Shown: positions 1-12,010 of the stretch, piece after piece
How positions within the stretch are numbered: the stretch's first letter is position 1
How the letters are laid out: each line of letters begins with the position of its first letter
NCBI RefSeq assembly: GCF_932276165.1
Contig: NC_063986.1
Location: 11,358,501 to 11,422,500, forward strand
DNA from: Plutella xylostella
Lineage: Eukaryota > Arthropoda > Insecta > Lepidoptera > Plutellidae
Direction of reading: 5' to 3'
Length of the DNA stretch: 64,000 nucleotides
Program-made: the position numbers and the translations under genes
The notes under the pieces: model-generated
Database searches by the model: none
The model's input: only the letters and a program-made list of their open reading frames with translations
Told to the model about the DNA's origin: nothing

Positions 1-1539
1 TTAATATTATGGAATATTATGAATTATCGAATCAAATTTCGTTACTGATAAATCAATTATCTCTTTTAGCACCAATTACATAATTCTACTAAAATTTCAT
101 GAAGAAAATGCACTTAACCACTCTAAATACATAATAGTTTTCTAACGCTCGGGAATACGACCGTTGCCGAACAATGACGAAGATTTCTATGTGCAATTAT
201 CAATTTTGGGGAACTGTATTTGTATATTTATTGACTCTCTGGCCAGACCACAACACACATCGGAAGTCGCACAAAATGAAAGCCACGGAAAACAGACTAT
301 ACTTATAGTAACGTGTGTGTAGGCAGGATAAGCTATTAAAAATCCCAAGTGCACAATATAAGAATGTTTGTATCCGATAAGGTACAGGGTCCTACGTCAT
401 AGCATGCGCTACCCATATTTAAATGGCGGTCAGCTATTGTAGGATTATCAATAATGTAACTTCTGATAATCATACAAAGACGTTTTCACCGGGTGATTTT
501 GTAACCATGATCTTTATGTATTTCTTAATTTACCAAGCGAGAAGATTTACACTGGAGTTATGTGTAACTGACAGAAAAACTACATAAGTGGCATAGTTAC
601 AATATCACTGTCCTACACATCAACCTACACCTAAGAAAAAGAGGTCATTATTAACCTGAAATTTTATTTATTAACCCTGAAAAGTAATCGGATTATAAAT
701 AAAGTTATTAATGATTATGATTATTAATCTGGACGCTGAAAAATGGTAATCGTATTAGGGTTAGGTAATTATTTAGTGATTAGCGCGTATTGCAGAAAGG
801 AAACCTGCAAAATTAAACAGATCTGTCATTAGTGGCCGAAACCTCCAATTTTCAGTCTTTAAGCAACAACGAACAAGCGGTTTTGTAGTCATTTACAAAA
901 CGTTTAGAGTCATCTTTCCAATAAAATTATATTTTTATTATGGGGCACATGCAAACTTAATATGAAATGGTGTTTGGTATTTATTCTCTTTGTAATATCT
1001 CATGTATTCTGCCTGAAAAAGGTATTTAATGATTAATAAAATCAGTGTGCTCAGTTTGCTGTTGGTTCCTGTGGATAATAAATGAGGAAGTTTGATTAAA
1101 CTGGCATTATATTGATTATTTTAATACCTAATCCTAACCTGTATAATTGACGCGCCTACGCCTATTCCCTAACTGTTAATTTAATACTACCTTCCAACTT
1201 TAATTTACTGTCTTTGATAAAATCATAATATTTCCCTCTATGTATAATTATTAACAAAAATGTATAATTATTAACAATGGCTATTAAGGACCAAATAATT
1301 ATTGATATTATCCTTAATGAACTCCTTAAAAATAGCTTTGTTGCCACTGGGAACTTACCAAATTTGATTAAAATCTTGCAATCTTGCAGAAACCCGTCTA
1401 TAATGTGATTCTAAAATACTTTCACATTCAAATATGGAATAAATCTGTAGGCCGTAAAGAGTGGCCATTACTTCTAAGAAAAACTTTTAAAAATAAAAAA
1501 GTATGTATAAAACCTCTATGGTCTGTCGCTGGCCAGTAC
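1..1539. other. Intronic DNA of SF1, no exon recognised
   Basis: The stretch left of the last visible SF1 exon is AT-rich with no further SF1 exon (the expected next block would encode an SPSPEP-like segment). It begins at the donor GT just left of position 1540. Nothing coding is supported; a 60-codon ORF at 1162-1347 shows no family features. Confidence 0.6.
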
Positions 1540-4500
1540 CTTTCCTCGACGTTGGGCGGGATGCCGAGGTCGCCGGAGCGCAGCTTGCGGCTCACCTCCT
1601 CGATCTGCAGCTGCACTGCAAGGGAACGGTTAGCGTGCAGCCACGCGGCCGCATTAGAACACAGTAGGCACACAAGACGGAAAAACTGGTCACGCAAAGA
1701 GTATGTTTTGGAGGAGCACTGGTTTCGAAATGGAATGAAATTCAGATATAGGTGCATCAGAAACGAGTACCGAAATTCTAGTGGTTTTGATTTTACATGT
1801 GCTTTATTTGCATTTCGAAAACAATATTTGTTTAATTCGGGCAAGTACCTTTGACTTGAAAATGTTTATAGACAACTTAATCACTTATGTAGTACCGTTA
1901 TCTTTATAAATAGAAATGTAATTTAAGAACATAATGCAGTAACCCTGTAAATGTTAATATTATAATAATAAAGTGTCGATAAGGCGAAGCGTATTTCCAA
2001 GTCGTACAACAAAAGTTGTTCAGGATGACCCTGAGTCACCGCGGCTTAGGGCCAGTTTTTTGATCCGTAGTCAACTTTAACCATTAGTCAAGTCACTTAT
2101 CAAACATGTCAGCTTCATACGAATTTGGTTGGATTTTAACTAATGGTAGCCATTTCTGACCAATTTGAGTTAACTAGGGATCAAAAAACTGGCCCTAAGT
2201 ATACCACTTTTGCAACACCCTGTTTATGTTAAACAATCATGTTAGGTTTGGCTGCTGAAATAAAAGTTATAATTTTGAATGTTACGAAGAACGGGGGACC
2301 TATTTATTCATAATAAACAGTGATACACACTTATAGATAAAAATTAAAATATAAACATTAAGATGAAGTCAAGTAAACAATAATAAATATATCAGAAGGA
2401 AATGGTATGTACAGTCTACAATATAGTGGAAGTAGATGAGTCGGACTCTTCATTTCATAAAAAAATAATTTTTTTATGAACTGCAATCCATGATTTAGTT
2501 GATTGAATGATGAGTCTGACTATTGCCAATAATCATTGAAGAACGCCTACTAATATTTTACAACATACGGCCATGGTAAGAGTCATACTAACAACAAAAT
2601 AAATTACGTTCTTTAATGATTTCACTACTATAACCCCAAAAGTGGTCCAACGGACGGGTAAATAGCAGACCAACGGAAAAGGGCTTCAGAGCCATACATT
2701 CAGATTGACTCGCCGAGTCACTCGCTTCCATTGGACCACTATTTACGCTGTAAGTACTAGAGTAAAGGATCGCCACTCACGTAGATACTGCTCCTCCTGT
2801 TCCTTGGTGAGCGTGGAGGGCAGCACGGTGGGCAGGCCCGGGATGAAGGTCTTGTCGTGCTCGGAGCCCTGCCAGCGCGAGCGCCGCCGCCGCGCGCGCC
2901 GCTCCGCCGCCGTCTCGCCGGGGGGGCCTGGGGACAGGCCTTGGACCCGTTACACGTGATCAGGGGGTCTTATGCTGAGTTTCACGGAGACTAAACTTAT
3001 GACGGTATTAAATCTATGTCTGTCTCTTTCTTTCCGTATTCTGACAAAGCAAGCCAGCAATACATTTAAGATCGACATTAACTTAGTTCGTTTGTGCAAC
3101 TCAGCAATAATCACCTAAATCTATGTCTGTCTCTTTCTTTCCGTATTCTGGCAAAGCAAGGCAGCAATACATTTAAGATCGACATTAGCTTAGTTCGTTG
3201 TGCAACTCAGCAATAATCACGTAAATTTGCAGAAGTATTTAACTTGAATTTATAACTATGTTTTCTTCTTTAGCCTATAGCAGTTTACTGCTGGACATAG
3301 GCCTCTTCCAAAGCACGCCACTGGATGAGATATGCGATGGATGCTATAGCTCTCCGCATCCAATAATTACCACCGTTTCGAGGACGAATAATAGTTTGTA
3401 ACATATTATTATGATAATTCTGATTTCACTTACATTGTTTTCTCCACCAGCCTAAATAGAAATACTGATAAATGAACCAAGAAATAAATTTGCATCATGG
3501 AATAATGTATGATATCATTCTAAATGATGTATGGTGTAAAGGCGCAGGTGGTCTCATAGCCAACAGTACAAAATCATTATTTATATTATAATATATTGTA
3601 TAATTTTTGGTTACATTTCACTGCTGGATCGGTTATGAAAAACCTACACTAAGCCCTCTGAAATCTAAAAGCCCGATCACAACCAACCCATACAACCCAA
3701 TCCATCAATGTGCCAACACTAACCTTGTCCATCGTCCTCATCATCAGCAGGATGATAATCCTCGGTCCTCTTGTCCCGGTGGTATCTAGACTCCGTCCTG
3801 GCTTGCATTTGCTCGAGCTTCTGCTGCACGGAGGTGGGCGGCGGGATGGCGGTGGCGGCGGAGAGCGCGGCGGCGGCGGCGGCCGCGGGCTGCACGGGCG
3901 CTGCGATGCGACGCTGCGCCACAAACGTCTGACGTCACGACGCGTCGCGAGGGGACAAATTAATGAAAAGGTCAAATAAAAAGGAAACGGTCCAGTATGT
4001 TGGGAGTGGGTTGAAATGTTGATTGAGTTTGGTGGATTCCAGATCTTTGATGGTTGTTGAGTGGTAACATTGATGAGGAAGGATCTTCTGATTTAAATAG
4101 GAAGTGGCAGAGATGGAACATACTGGACCCAGTAAATTAACAAACACAAATGCATTCAGGAGTAAATAAAAACTTAATTTTAACTCATCATAAATGAATA
4201 CAATAACAAGATAATAAATCATAAAAGGGTACATTACCATGTAATTAATATATTTCTACAAAATATAAATAAATAAGAATGAAATCAATGCATTTATCAT
4301 TATAATAATATGACTACATTTTATCATTAATTTCATTTACAGCTGTTCAAACTTTTACCTGTCTTTCAACAGAATTATGCTGAAAATGATATGCTGTATA
4401 TTTATAAATCCTATCAGTTTGTTACATCTGTTTATTGTGTATTGAAAATGTTCTCAAAAGGAAAGTTTGGTATCAAAGATTATTCCTTGGCCTAGGCCTG

Positions 4501-5590
4501 TAAAAAGCAAGTCATGATATTTTATTTTATAACAGTGACTAATTGTTTTTTTTTTCTTTAAATAAATAATTTTATATTTTTTAATAATCTTTCATTTTGA
4601 ATCAACTTAAACTTCTATCTACCGTTGGGGCAAGTAACATGTGAATATTACCTGAGCAACAGCTGCCGCAGCCAATATGGCAGCCTGTGTGGCCGGGTTC
4701 ACCCCGCCGGTGCTGGCCACCGCCCGAGCTGTGGCCTTGGTAGTGGTGCCAACCATCTGGTCCAGCAGGGCAATGGTGCCATCCCTGGAAATTAGTTACA
4801 CAGGTTATTTAATCTTGTTATGTGAAGATTCATGATAAATCATATTAATTATTTAAAAAAATATTATGACTCCAGAATTCAGCTCTCATTTCAACTTTAG
4901 CTTATATCTAAGGGATGTTTAGATGGACATAAGTTAGTTTTTTAAGTAGAATTGCAAGATGTATATTTAGGACTCTCCCACTGAGAATGTGTCTGCAATG
5001 GTAGAGTTCAGTCAAACACACTTTTTCAAAGTCAATCATTAACTCAAAGATATAGTAAAATACCTGTCTTTAGACTTCTTGCTCCTAGTGGGGGTCCGGC
5101 TGCGGCTGCGGCTGCGGCGCTTGTCCTTGTGCCGGTCGCGGGAGCGGCTGCGGTCACGGTCCTTATCCCTGAAGAAGAAGAGAGGTGTGGTCAGCGGTTC
5201 GCTTTGAGTGTGTGTAGTAAGATTAGAGGCTTGCTCTCAGAGCTTGGGGGATAAAATTCTAGTAGTGATATCTTTAGCCCGCCTGCCAAAGGTGGAGATT
5301 AAGGCAACCACCCTGCAGTGTTGGAGAGACAGCAGTTCTGCAGCGGACTATGTGTTTGTGTTTGTTTTGGCGGTTGGATGTTGTTGCGTTCGTGGTGGTT
5401 ACCTCTTGGAGCGGTGGCGGTCGCGGTCCCGGTCGCGGTGGCTGTCGCGGTCCCGGTCGCGGTCGCGGTCACGATCCCGGTCCTTATCCCGGTCCCGGTC
5501 TCTGTCCCGGTTCTTGTCGCGATCTCTCTCTTTGTGGCGATCGCGATCACGCGAACGGGAACGGCTTCTATCACGATGCCGCGAACTCAT
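1540..5590 (-). CDS. SF1: Splicing factor 1 (SF1/branch-point binding protein), N-terminal half, 5 exons plus more beyond the window
   Basis: SF1 binds the intron branch point with U2AF in the early spliceosome, in the nucleus. Coding exons on the minus strand: 5590-5403 (ATG at 5590), 5168-5064, 4784-4652, 3928-3724, 2927-2781, 1615-1540. All junctions are GT-AG and the codon phases match across every join. Exon 1 is an Arg-Asp/Arg-Ser repeat, exon 2 continues RS-type (ends RTPTRSKKSKD), exon 3 and 4 are Ala-rich, and exons 5-6 carry the diagnostic SF1 block: RRRRSRW, FIPGLPTVLP, TKEQEEQYL and LRSGDLGIPPN, which precede the KH domain in the family. The KH-QUA2 and zinc-knuckle exons are not in this window and must lie left of position 1. 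The long RD/RS head is typical of insect SF1, whereas the vertebrate protein starts close to the KKRKRSRW block. Identification is by family motifs and is strong; the extreme 5' exon assignment rests on phase and splice sites. Confidence 0.9.
2049..2195. mobile_element. Foldback MITE, TA target duplication, nested in an older repeat
   Basis: The ends GGGCCAGTTTTTTGATCC and GGATCAAAAAACTGGCCC are exact inverted repeats, flanked by TA on both sides. It interrupts a segment that elsewhere (30241-30273) reads continuously from 'ggcttagtatacc' into 'ttgcaacaccctg', so it is inserted within a remnant of that other MITE family. The size (147 bp) and lack of coding fit a non-autonomous DNA transposon. 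Located in SF1 intron sequence. Confidence 0.75.
3008..3221. repeat. Two tandem copies of a ~107-bp unit
   Basis: The sequence beginning 'aaatctatgtctgtctcttt' at about 3008 recurs at about 3115 and runs to the same 'caataatcac' end, with only a few substitutions. It lies in an SF1 intron. The similarity suggests a fairly recent local duplication. Confidence 0.85.
3271..3345 (-). mobile_element. RTE-type LINE 3' tail fragment
   Basis: Read on the minus strand this contains 'tggcgtgct...gaggcctatgtccagcagt', the same tail seen in the opposite orientation at 52401-52490. This sequence is a common insect RTE-family ORF end and 3' tail. It is a truncated insertion in an SF1 intron. Confidence 0.6.
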
Positions 5591-6083
5591 GTTTTACGCG
5601 GTGAATTAATAAATTTGTAATTTAGATAAAGCAGAAAACAAAACACTCGTTTATTTGACACGCACTCAGCATCAGCAAAATAAAAATGGCGTTCGTTTAT
5701 TTTTTAACTTAAACTTTTTAATTAGTGTTGCCACAGTGTGTAAATAATGTCTATGATACAATACAAAGTCCTTGAGTCTATGCTATTGCTCTATGGTATC
5801 TTATTTAATACTGCTACTCGACACTGGATGGCGCTAAAAATCTTTGAACCATAGACAAAACAGACTAAAAAGTTCTTAGAATAATAACAATAGCTCTGCG
5901 AACGTGAAAACAAGGACTATTACTCTACTGCGTGAACCTCTTTTGAGATCCCTACCCTAAACTAAGGGCGATTGCAGAGATGTCCTGGACTCCTGGGCCA
6001 ACCACATAGAGCCTGGATAGTTCCTATTTGCAATCGCAACCGTTTCCTCTCTATCCAAGTTATGGAAAAGGGTACCAAAGTGG

Positions 6084-6865
6084 GTACCGTAAAACGGGGT
6101 GAATAGGAATTCAGGGGTCAATAGGGATATTATCGATGAACGAAATTGAAGCAGAAAATCTACTATAAAATTAAATGATAATGGTCAGATTTTTTAAGAT
6201 TTTTAAAGTAGAAAATTGATTTTTGTTGATAGTAACACTTTTTTGACGTGAAGATGGTTACAAGTGAGAAAAAAATACATCTGAAGTTCGCCATTCACAA
6301 GGTCGAAATTTTGTTCCTCAGAAACTTTGGAAAAAGAGACGTTAAATGTTATTTTTATTGGATAAATCGTACTAAATTAGAAAAGTAATTTATTAAATTT
6401 TTATACTTAGGAACATCCAAGTAGAAAAAAACTTTTTTCTAGTTCGATGTTTAGGGACATTTAGGTACTTTTTGCAGGTATTTTTTTTTAAATATATACC
6501 TAATTTTACAAAAACTGATTTTAAAGTTTTAACTAGGAAAGCAATGAAATATGTAGAGGTATAGTGTACATTTTACTACATATTACTGAAAAAAATTATT
6601 TAGGGGTTGTGACAACCATGACTATTTCTCTATTGTTCTCAATACCGTCCCGATTAACCCCTATACATGTATGAATAGGGACATCATATATTTTATAAAT
6701 TTACATAAAATTGGCTGACCATCAAAGATTTTCGTATGCATTTTCATAAAATACAGGTCAAGACTAAACTTTTAATATGGTAAACTAAAAGTTGTTAGTA
6801 CAAAATTCATTAGAAATTGGCACTCAAAGTTGAAAACCATCCCCATTCACCCCATTTCACGGTAC
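6084..6865. mobile_element. Non-autonomous DNA element with ~24-bp imperfect terminal inverted repeats
   Basis: The left end GTACCGTAAAACGGGGTGAA and the right end, read in reverse (GTACCGTGAAATGGGGTGAA), match except for two bases. The 780-bp interior is AT-rich and has no ORF. A clear target-site duplication is not visible, so the superfamily is left open. Confidence 0.65.
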
Positions 6866-7080
6866 TGTACCAAAACTGTAACTCTATAGGTTTTCTAAGA
6901 AATTCATCCTATTTATTCATAATCACATTATGGGTAGAATAAAAACTACATAGCTAATGGGAGGCCTAGCCTAGATGCTCCACCCAAGGTTGTCTGGAAT
7001 AAATCTCGAGTGATTTGTTCCTGATCATCTCTCTATGTGTATTACTTGGCTCTTCAAGTTCTGTCTTACTTCATACCTAT

Positions 7081-7255
7081 GGCCACGTTCAGATGACAAG
7101 CACTCAACGCGCGTTTTGTTAACGCGCGTTTACAACTACATACATTTTATTCAGGCTGTACACATGCTAACGCGCGTCACGCGGATTAAAATGTATGTAG
7201 TTATAAACGCGCGTCATCAAAACGCGCGCTGAGCGCTTGTCATCTGAACGTGGCC
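7081..7255. mobile_element. Palindromic MITE with TAT target duplication
   Basis: Termini GGCCACGTTCAGATGACAAGC and its reverse complement are near perfect, and most of the 175 bp folds back on itself with several ACGCGCG blocks. It is flanked on each side by TAT. A 3-bp duplication suggests a PIF/Harbinger-like family (inference). Confidence 0.75.
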
Positions 7256-7993
7256 TATGTGTATGTAAATAAAAACATTGTTTTAGAGTAAAATAAACAC
7301 ATTCGGTGCTTTCTCATATATTTTAAAGAACAAAATACATCATTTCTTACAACTCTTAACAGTCCAATCATACCAAATTACACTTACGAATGTTATGCAT
7401 TAGGTACATAAATGTCAGTAAAAATTAATACAAAAATGCAGCAAAGTATCTATTGCAATAGCTTATAGCTAACAATCGAAAAGCTACTGTGTCAAATGAA
7501 AAGTTAAAATTATTTTGAGGCAGGCTCAAATGAATCCGCATTCAAAGTAATTTCAAAACTCAGGCCTAGCAATTTAACATGTCCATGTAAGAGGAAGATA
7601 GTTAAACTTAATTCTAATACAATCATATTCAAATCTTCTTATGCTACAATATTCCCTAGAACCTTATGCTACAGTCCGGACCCCAGACCAACAATTTCAG
7701 AAATCACTCCATAGTTCACATCACTGTCTAAAACCATTCTATTTCTGTAGATGCTTGATAAAAGATGAAATCCAGTCCGGTGTCAAATGCAGTGTGAATT
7801 GTGTTGTGGAAACTCTGGAACAAACATATTAGAATAAATATAAATACCACCAGTGAACTTCACCAATACTTATAATAGGGGGTTTGAAATTTTTCAACTC
7901 GAAAAAACATTTAGCAAAATTTTTGGCATATAGAAAGATTGGTCTTCCTAGGTACCTAAGTTACATAGGCTACCACTATAAAGTCAACTATAG

Positions 7994-7999
7994 TTTATT
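7994..7999 (-). terminator. Candidate polyadenylation signal of H2A.Z
   Basis: AATAAA on the minus strand about 80 nt downstream of the H2A.Z stop codon. It is the first canonical hexamer after the gene. H2A.Z variants are normally polyadenylated, unlike replication-dependent histones, and no histone stem-loop was noted here. Confidence 0.5.
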
Positions 8000-8078
8000 A
8001 CTTCTATGGGCTGCGCATTGATGTGTACTCATAGTACTAGTACATACTCCTTTAGCTTAAATTTGTTACTTACCAAAC

Positions 8079-9294
8079 TTAAACCGGTGCTCCGGGACCA
8101 CCTTTCTTGCCGATGAGTGACTTGTGTATGTGGGGGATGACACCGCCGCCGGCGATGGTGGCCTTGATGAGGCTGTCCAGCTCCTCGTCTCCTCGGATGG
8201 CGAGCTGCAAGTGCCGGGGGGTGATGCGCTTCACTTTGAGATCCTTCGACGCGTTACCGGCCAACTCCAATACCTGTTTATAAATTTAAATTAAGTTTTA
8301 GCATGAATGTAGGAATGAATTAGGTTTAACTTTGTTCATATTAGTTTTCTCTTGATAGTCAAGTTGTAAAGACGTTGTAAACAATAGGAAGCGTTCGCGC
8401 CAAAACTAAGAGGGTAAAAACGAAACATTTGGTACCTGGTTATTTCTAATTAGTTTTAGTAATTTGGTGATAAAGCATTATGGTAATACGAGAATAATTA
8501 CGATCAAGTACCAATCCTACCATTTATGCTAAGAATACGCCTACTTTTAACAAATTAACTGTAAACAAAGTAGTAGCATATTTTCCCGCCATAATCATTT
8601 TTATGGTAAAGAAACATTCAATTCCCACAAAGAACAACAGTATTGATGACACGTACAAAATTACATTCCTGCGCTATCTCATTATTGTCTCAGCATCGAG
8701 AAAACACGAGTCATTTCATAATTTTAAATACACTTTAGATAGCCGCCATATTGAACAAGCCAATGAAGCTTACCTCGGCTGTGAGATATTCGAGAATAGC
8801 CGCCGAGTACACGGCTGCTGTGGCTCCGACTCGACCATGGCTAGTTGTCCTGTTTTTGAGATGTCTGTGAATTCTTCCCACAGGGAACTGAAAACATTAA
8901 CAAAATATTAAATCCTGTTATTGATTTTTACAACAATGGCGGGCGCCTGCCGCCATGATCAAGGGGTCATGCGTATTATTCAATATTGTAAAATAATGAT
9001 GCAAGCACCAAATATAACCAAAATTAATATGAAAATTCATAAAATAAATTTAGAAATATCAATAACATACCTGTAACCCTGCCCGAGCTGATCGGGATAC
9101 GGCTTTGGCCTTGGCTTTGCCTGAATCTTTGCCCGCTTTACCACCAGCCTAAAATCACAAATTTCTCCGTTAATTTTCATCGTACAAAGTTGCAACTTCG
9201 CCAGTATGTAGATCACATCATAATACACCAAATTAAACTATAAACTTTTCACAACACAGGCTGGATTTCGTAAAATCTTGCAAAAACTCACCAT
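8079..9294 (-). CDS. H2Av: Histone H2A variant H2A.Z (H2Av)
   Basis: Replication-independent H2A variant deposited in promoter nucleosomes. Coding exons on the minus strand: 9294-9292 (only the ATG, followed at once by donor GTGAGT), 9148-9071, 8887-8774, 8273-8079; all junctions are phase 0. The product is 129 aa. It begins [16 protein letters not shown], then carries the H2A core with [49 protein letters not shown] and the H2A.Z-specific [16 protein letters not shown]. It ends GGPGAPV: the extended tail with an SQ phosphorylation motif found in Drosophila H2Av is absent, so it is a plain H2A.Z rather than a combined H2A.Z/H2A.X. The single-codon first exon is unusual but fixed by the start and the intron phase. 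Confidence 0.96.
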
Positions 9295-10575
9295 TTTGAA
9301 ACGTGTAATACACAATCACCACTATCAACGCGCGTGAACAGAACAAGCAACACAGGAAGGATAGGCGCGAAAACGACTAATCGACGAGAGAGATGGCAGC
9401 AATGTCGCGGCTGGCGACGCGAGCTCGTGAACCAATCAGACGCAAGCGCGGGCGGAAACAAAGTTGTCAACAAACCGAATTTAACTTCTAGACCAATAGG
9501 ATTCCCGGATCTATTGGCATTTCGATTGTGCTGCCAAGCGGACACAGTGGTCATTTTTCAAACTATAAAAATACGTTCCGTTACATGTAATGTTAGTACG
9601 TCTGCGTAAGGTGTGTTTAAAAATTTTAAAATAATATTTCTTTACGTGGCTTCTTAGCTATATTGGACTTTACAAAATTACTGTGCACACGCCACTTCAG
9701 CCACTTATTACGGCCTCCTCAATACCCCTCTTGTCCCATGTTTACTGAACAGTTTCTTTCGTTGGCTGGCATCCTGACGCCATTCAGAAATAATAATCAT
9801 GATTTAGTTATTTTATTTACTTAATCCTTTATTGCACAAATATAAAAATAAGTGTACAATGGGTGAACTTATAATGCTACAAGCATTTTCTACCAGTCAA
9901 CACACAATAATATTGAGTCCCTTTTGGTTAATGTTAAACTAACTGCGATCTGCGATGCAGCTGCCGTAGGGTAGAGGGGTAGAGGTAGACTATCAGGTCT
10001 GTCTCCGAAGTCCCAATACATTTTAACATAAGTAATATTATACATTTAGGTAGCTTGTGACAACTTTTCTTATTCAGAGATTTTTGAGGTAAAAGCCCAG
10101 TCTCGCATCTGCTTGTGCCTTGGACATGCCTAATTAGGACAATAGGCTATGTCTGAAAAAATTAAACAACGCTCATAATTTTTCTGATGATAGGAATAAC
10201 CCTCCGTATCATCCTAAAAAAACCTCAGATTTTTCCTATGCGTCAGTAATTTTATAAAAATAAAAACATTTTAAGTTTCACAAAACGGGGATATGATGGC
10301 ACTTCAGGACTTTTTCCATCGTCTCTATAAAAATATATGAGCAATAAAAAAGTTTAGAGCCCAAGTCGAACATTGTTTACATACCACTGATTGTAGGTTT
10401 CATCTGGTTTCAGTTGAGTCAAACCTTAACATTTTGATACTTGAAGATATATGTTTGTTAAACATTGTGTGAATTTGGGGGGCATTGTGTAACTCAAAAA
10501 GATTTTTTTATTTTATTTTATAGTTATTATATCGGACCAGCGTGCCAAAGAGGGCAAAATATGGAATATTTCTAA

Positions 10576-10680
10576 CTCCTGGAAGAAACAGAACTGGCCG
10601 TCCAAAAAGAGAAATTGATGTCTTTACTATGTGTGCCCTTCGTCAACAGATCCAGTTTTTTTATACAGTTGTAATAACGT
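10576..10680 (+). pseudogene. Short transposon-type coding scrap
   Basis: One frame reads TPGRNRTGRPKREID followed by CALRQQIQFFYTV. This pattern (a basic stretch, then C-x-x-R-x-x-I-x-x-FY) resembles an N-terminal segment found in many insect DDE-transposon-associated proteins. Only about 35 codons survive. The family resemblance is from memory and weak. Confidence 0.3.
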
Positions 10681-11776
10681 TATCTAAATAAATATTTATT
10701 GGTTTTTATTATTAGCCTTCATATTAACACCTTCTAGCTTGTATAAGAGCTTTTTTGTGGATGGTAAGTTGTTTTTAAAATACATAAATAGGTAGGAAGT
10801 TAACAGGCAAAATTTCAAGTATGAAAGTCAGTTATGTTTCGCTATATAGGGTTGCTACATGAAAGATAGCGATATTGCCCTCATTTAATTTCAGGACTTT
10901 ATAGTTTCACTATACGTTCCTTGATCTTGGTTGGCCTCAGTGACGTCGGCGGCGGCGCGGCGGTTCGCTAGACAGATTGCTCGTTGGAAGTTAATGCTTA
11001 AATACGCATAGAACAACGCGGTCTCTGCTGTAGTTACGTACCTAGTTGGTATCTATCAAGGTATCTGGGTCAATTTCTGGGATTTTCCCCAGGCCACTAA
11101 ATAATAGTAAGTAGGTAGGTAAGTACTTACTCAACTATTTTATTATATTCTCGGACCGAGTATAACTCCTGTAAGACTGTAGTGTACTGTACGTGGCTCT
11201 CTCGAGCGGAACCTTTGTATACATATTCCTAGTTTGCAGCTCAGCCTAGGTCTAGGTATCACAGGAGCAGCATGCCTGGATCTTCCAATAACCGAGATTA
11301 AGGGCCTTTGAGGGGCTAGGATAAGCAAATAATATATTTATTATTCTTATGTGAACTCGATGGCGAACAGTGGCCCAGCACAGGCCATTGTGTATATAGT
11401 TACTAGGGCCTTAATAGATGAGTTGCTACTTATATAATTTATAAAATTATGTATTAACTTCTGCTGAATGTGAGTTAATGATGGATGGATTTATAGGATA
11501 AAAAGGTTAAATTTGAAATTAAGTAATTATTTTATTGATGTAATTTGGCAATTTGATCACAGTATTCTTGAAAGTAAAATATATTTTAATTATAACATTA
11601 TTGTTAACCATAAAATCGAGTTAGGAGGTACATAGGTGGCTATCTAGATGTTTTAGATTAGGTAGGTACTACGTACTACCCAGGAATCTGATCTGTAGGT
11701 TATATTTTGTCTTAGTACACTTAGGGCTGATTTTTAAATAAGTACTCAAATAAATGTTATACGCGACAGCATCAGA

Positions 11777-11782
11777 TTTATT
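11777..11782 (-). terminator. Candidate polyadenylation signal of SPARC
   Basis: AATAAA on the minus strand about 230 nt downstream of the SPARC stop. Other hexamers exist farther left, so the true 3' end is not certain. Confidence 0.4.
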
Positions 11783-12010
11783 CTTTAGATAACTTTTATC
11801 TGACCATTGAAAAATCAACCCTTAACTAAATAAAATATGTAGCTTTCGTATAAAAATATTATGTACATAAAATTTTATCCAAGTTACGTTAGATTGAATG
11901 TGACTAACTTGAATAAGTAAGTATCCAAAGCTTAAATCTAAAACAACTTCAATACCTAACTACTATAATTAAGTATAGGCAGTTGTATTTTTGTACAAAA
12001 CGATTCATCT

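Larger units (their letters stand above)
5591..8078. other. Spacer between SF1 5' end and H2A.Z 3' end
   Basis: This holds the SF1 promoter/5' UTR (immediately right of 5590), two foldback elements (listed separately), a LINE-like scrap around 6961-7015 and the H2A.Z 3' UTR. No coding region is supported. Confidence 0.6.
9295..12010. other. Spacer between H2A.Z promoter and SPARC 3' end
   Basis: It contains the H2A.Z 5' flank (9295-9620), a LINE 3'-end scrap with an inverted 'cctttattgcacaa' tail at about 9820-9900, a transposon-like coding scrap near 10570-10680 and a short GC-rich patch at 10925-10980. No gene is supported. Confidence 0.55.

Noticed and set aside
1384..1854. 156-codon plus-strand ORF
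   Set aside because: It is antisense across the SF1 exon at 1540-1615 and shows no family features.
5208..5620. Plus-strand ORFs rich in RS or alternating V/A/P residues
   Set aside because: They are the reverse reading of the SF1 Arg-Asp/Arg-Ser repeat exon.
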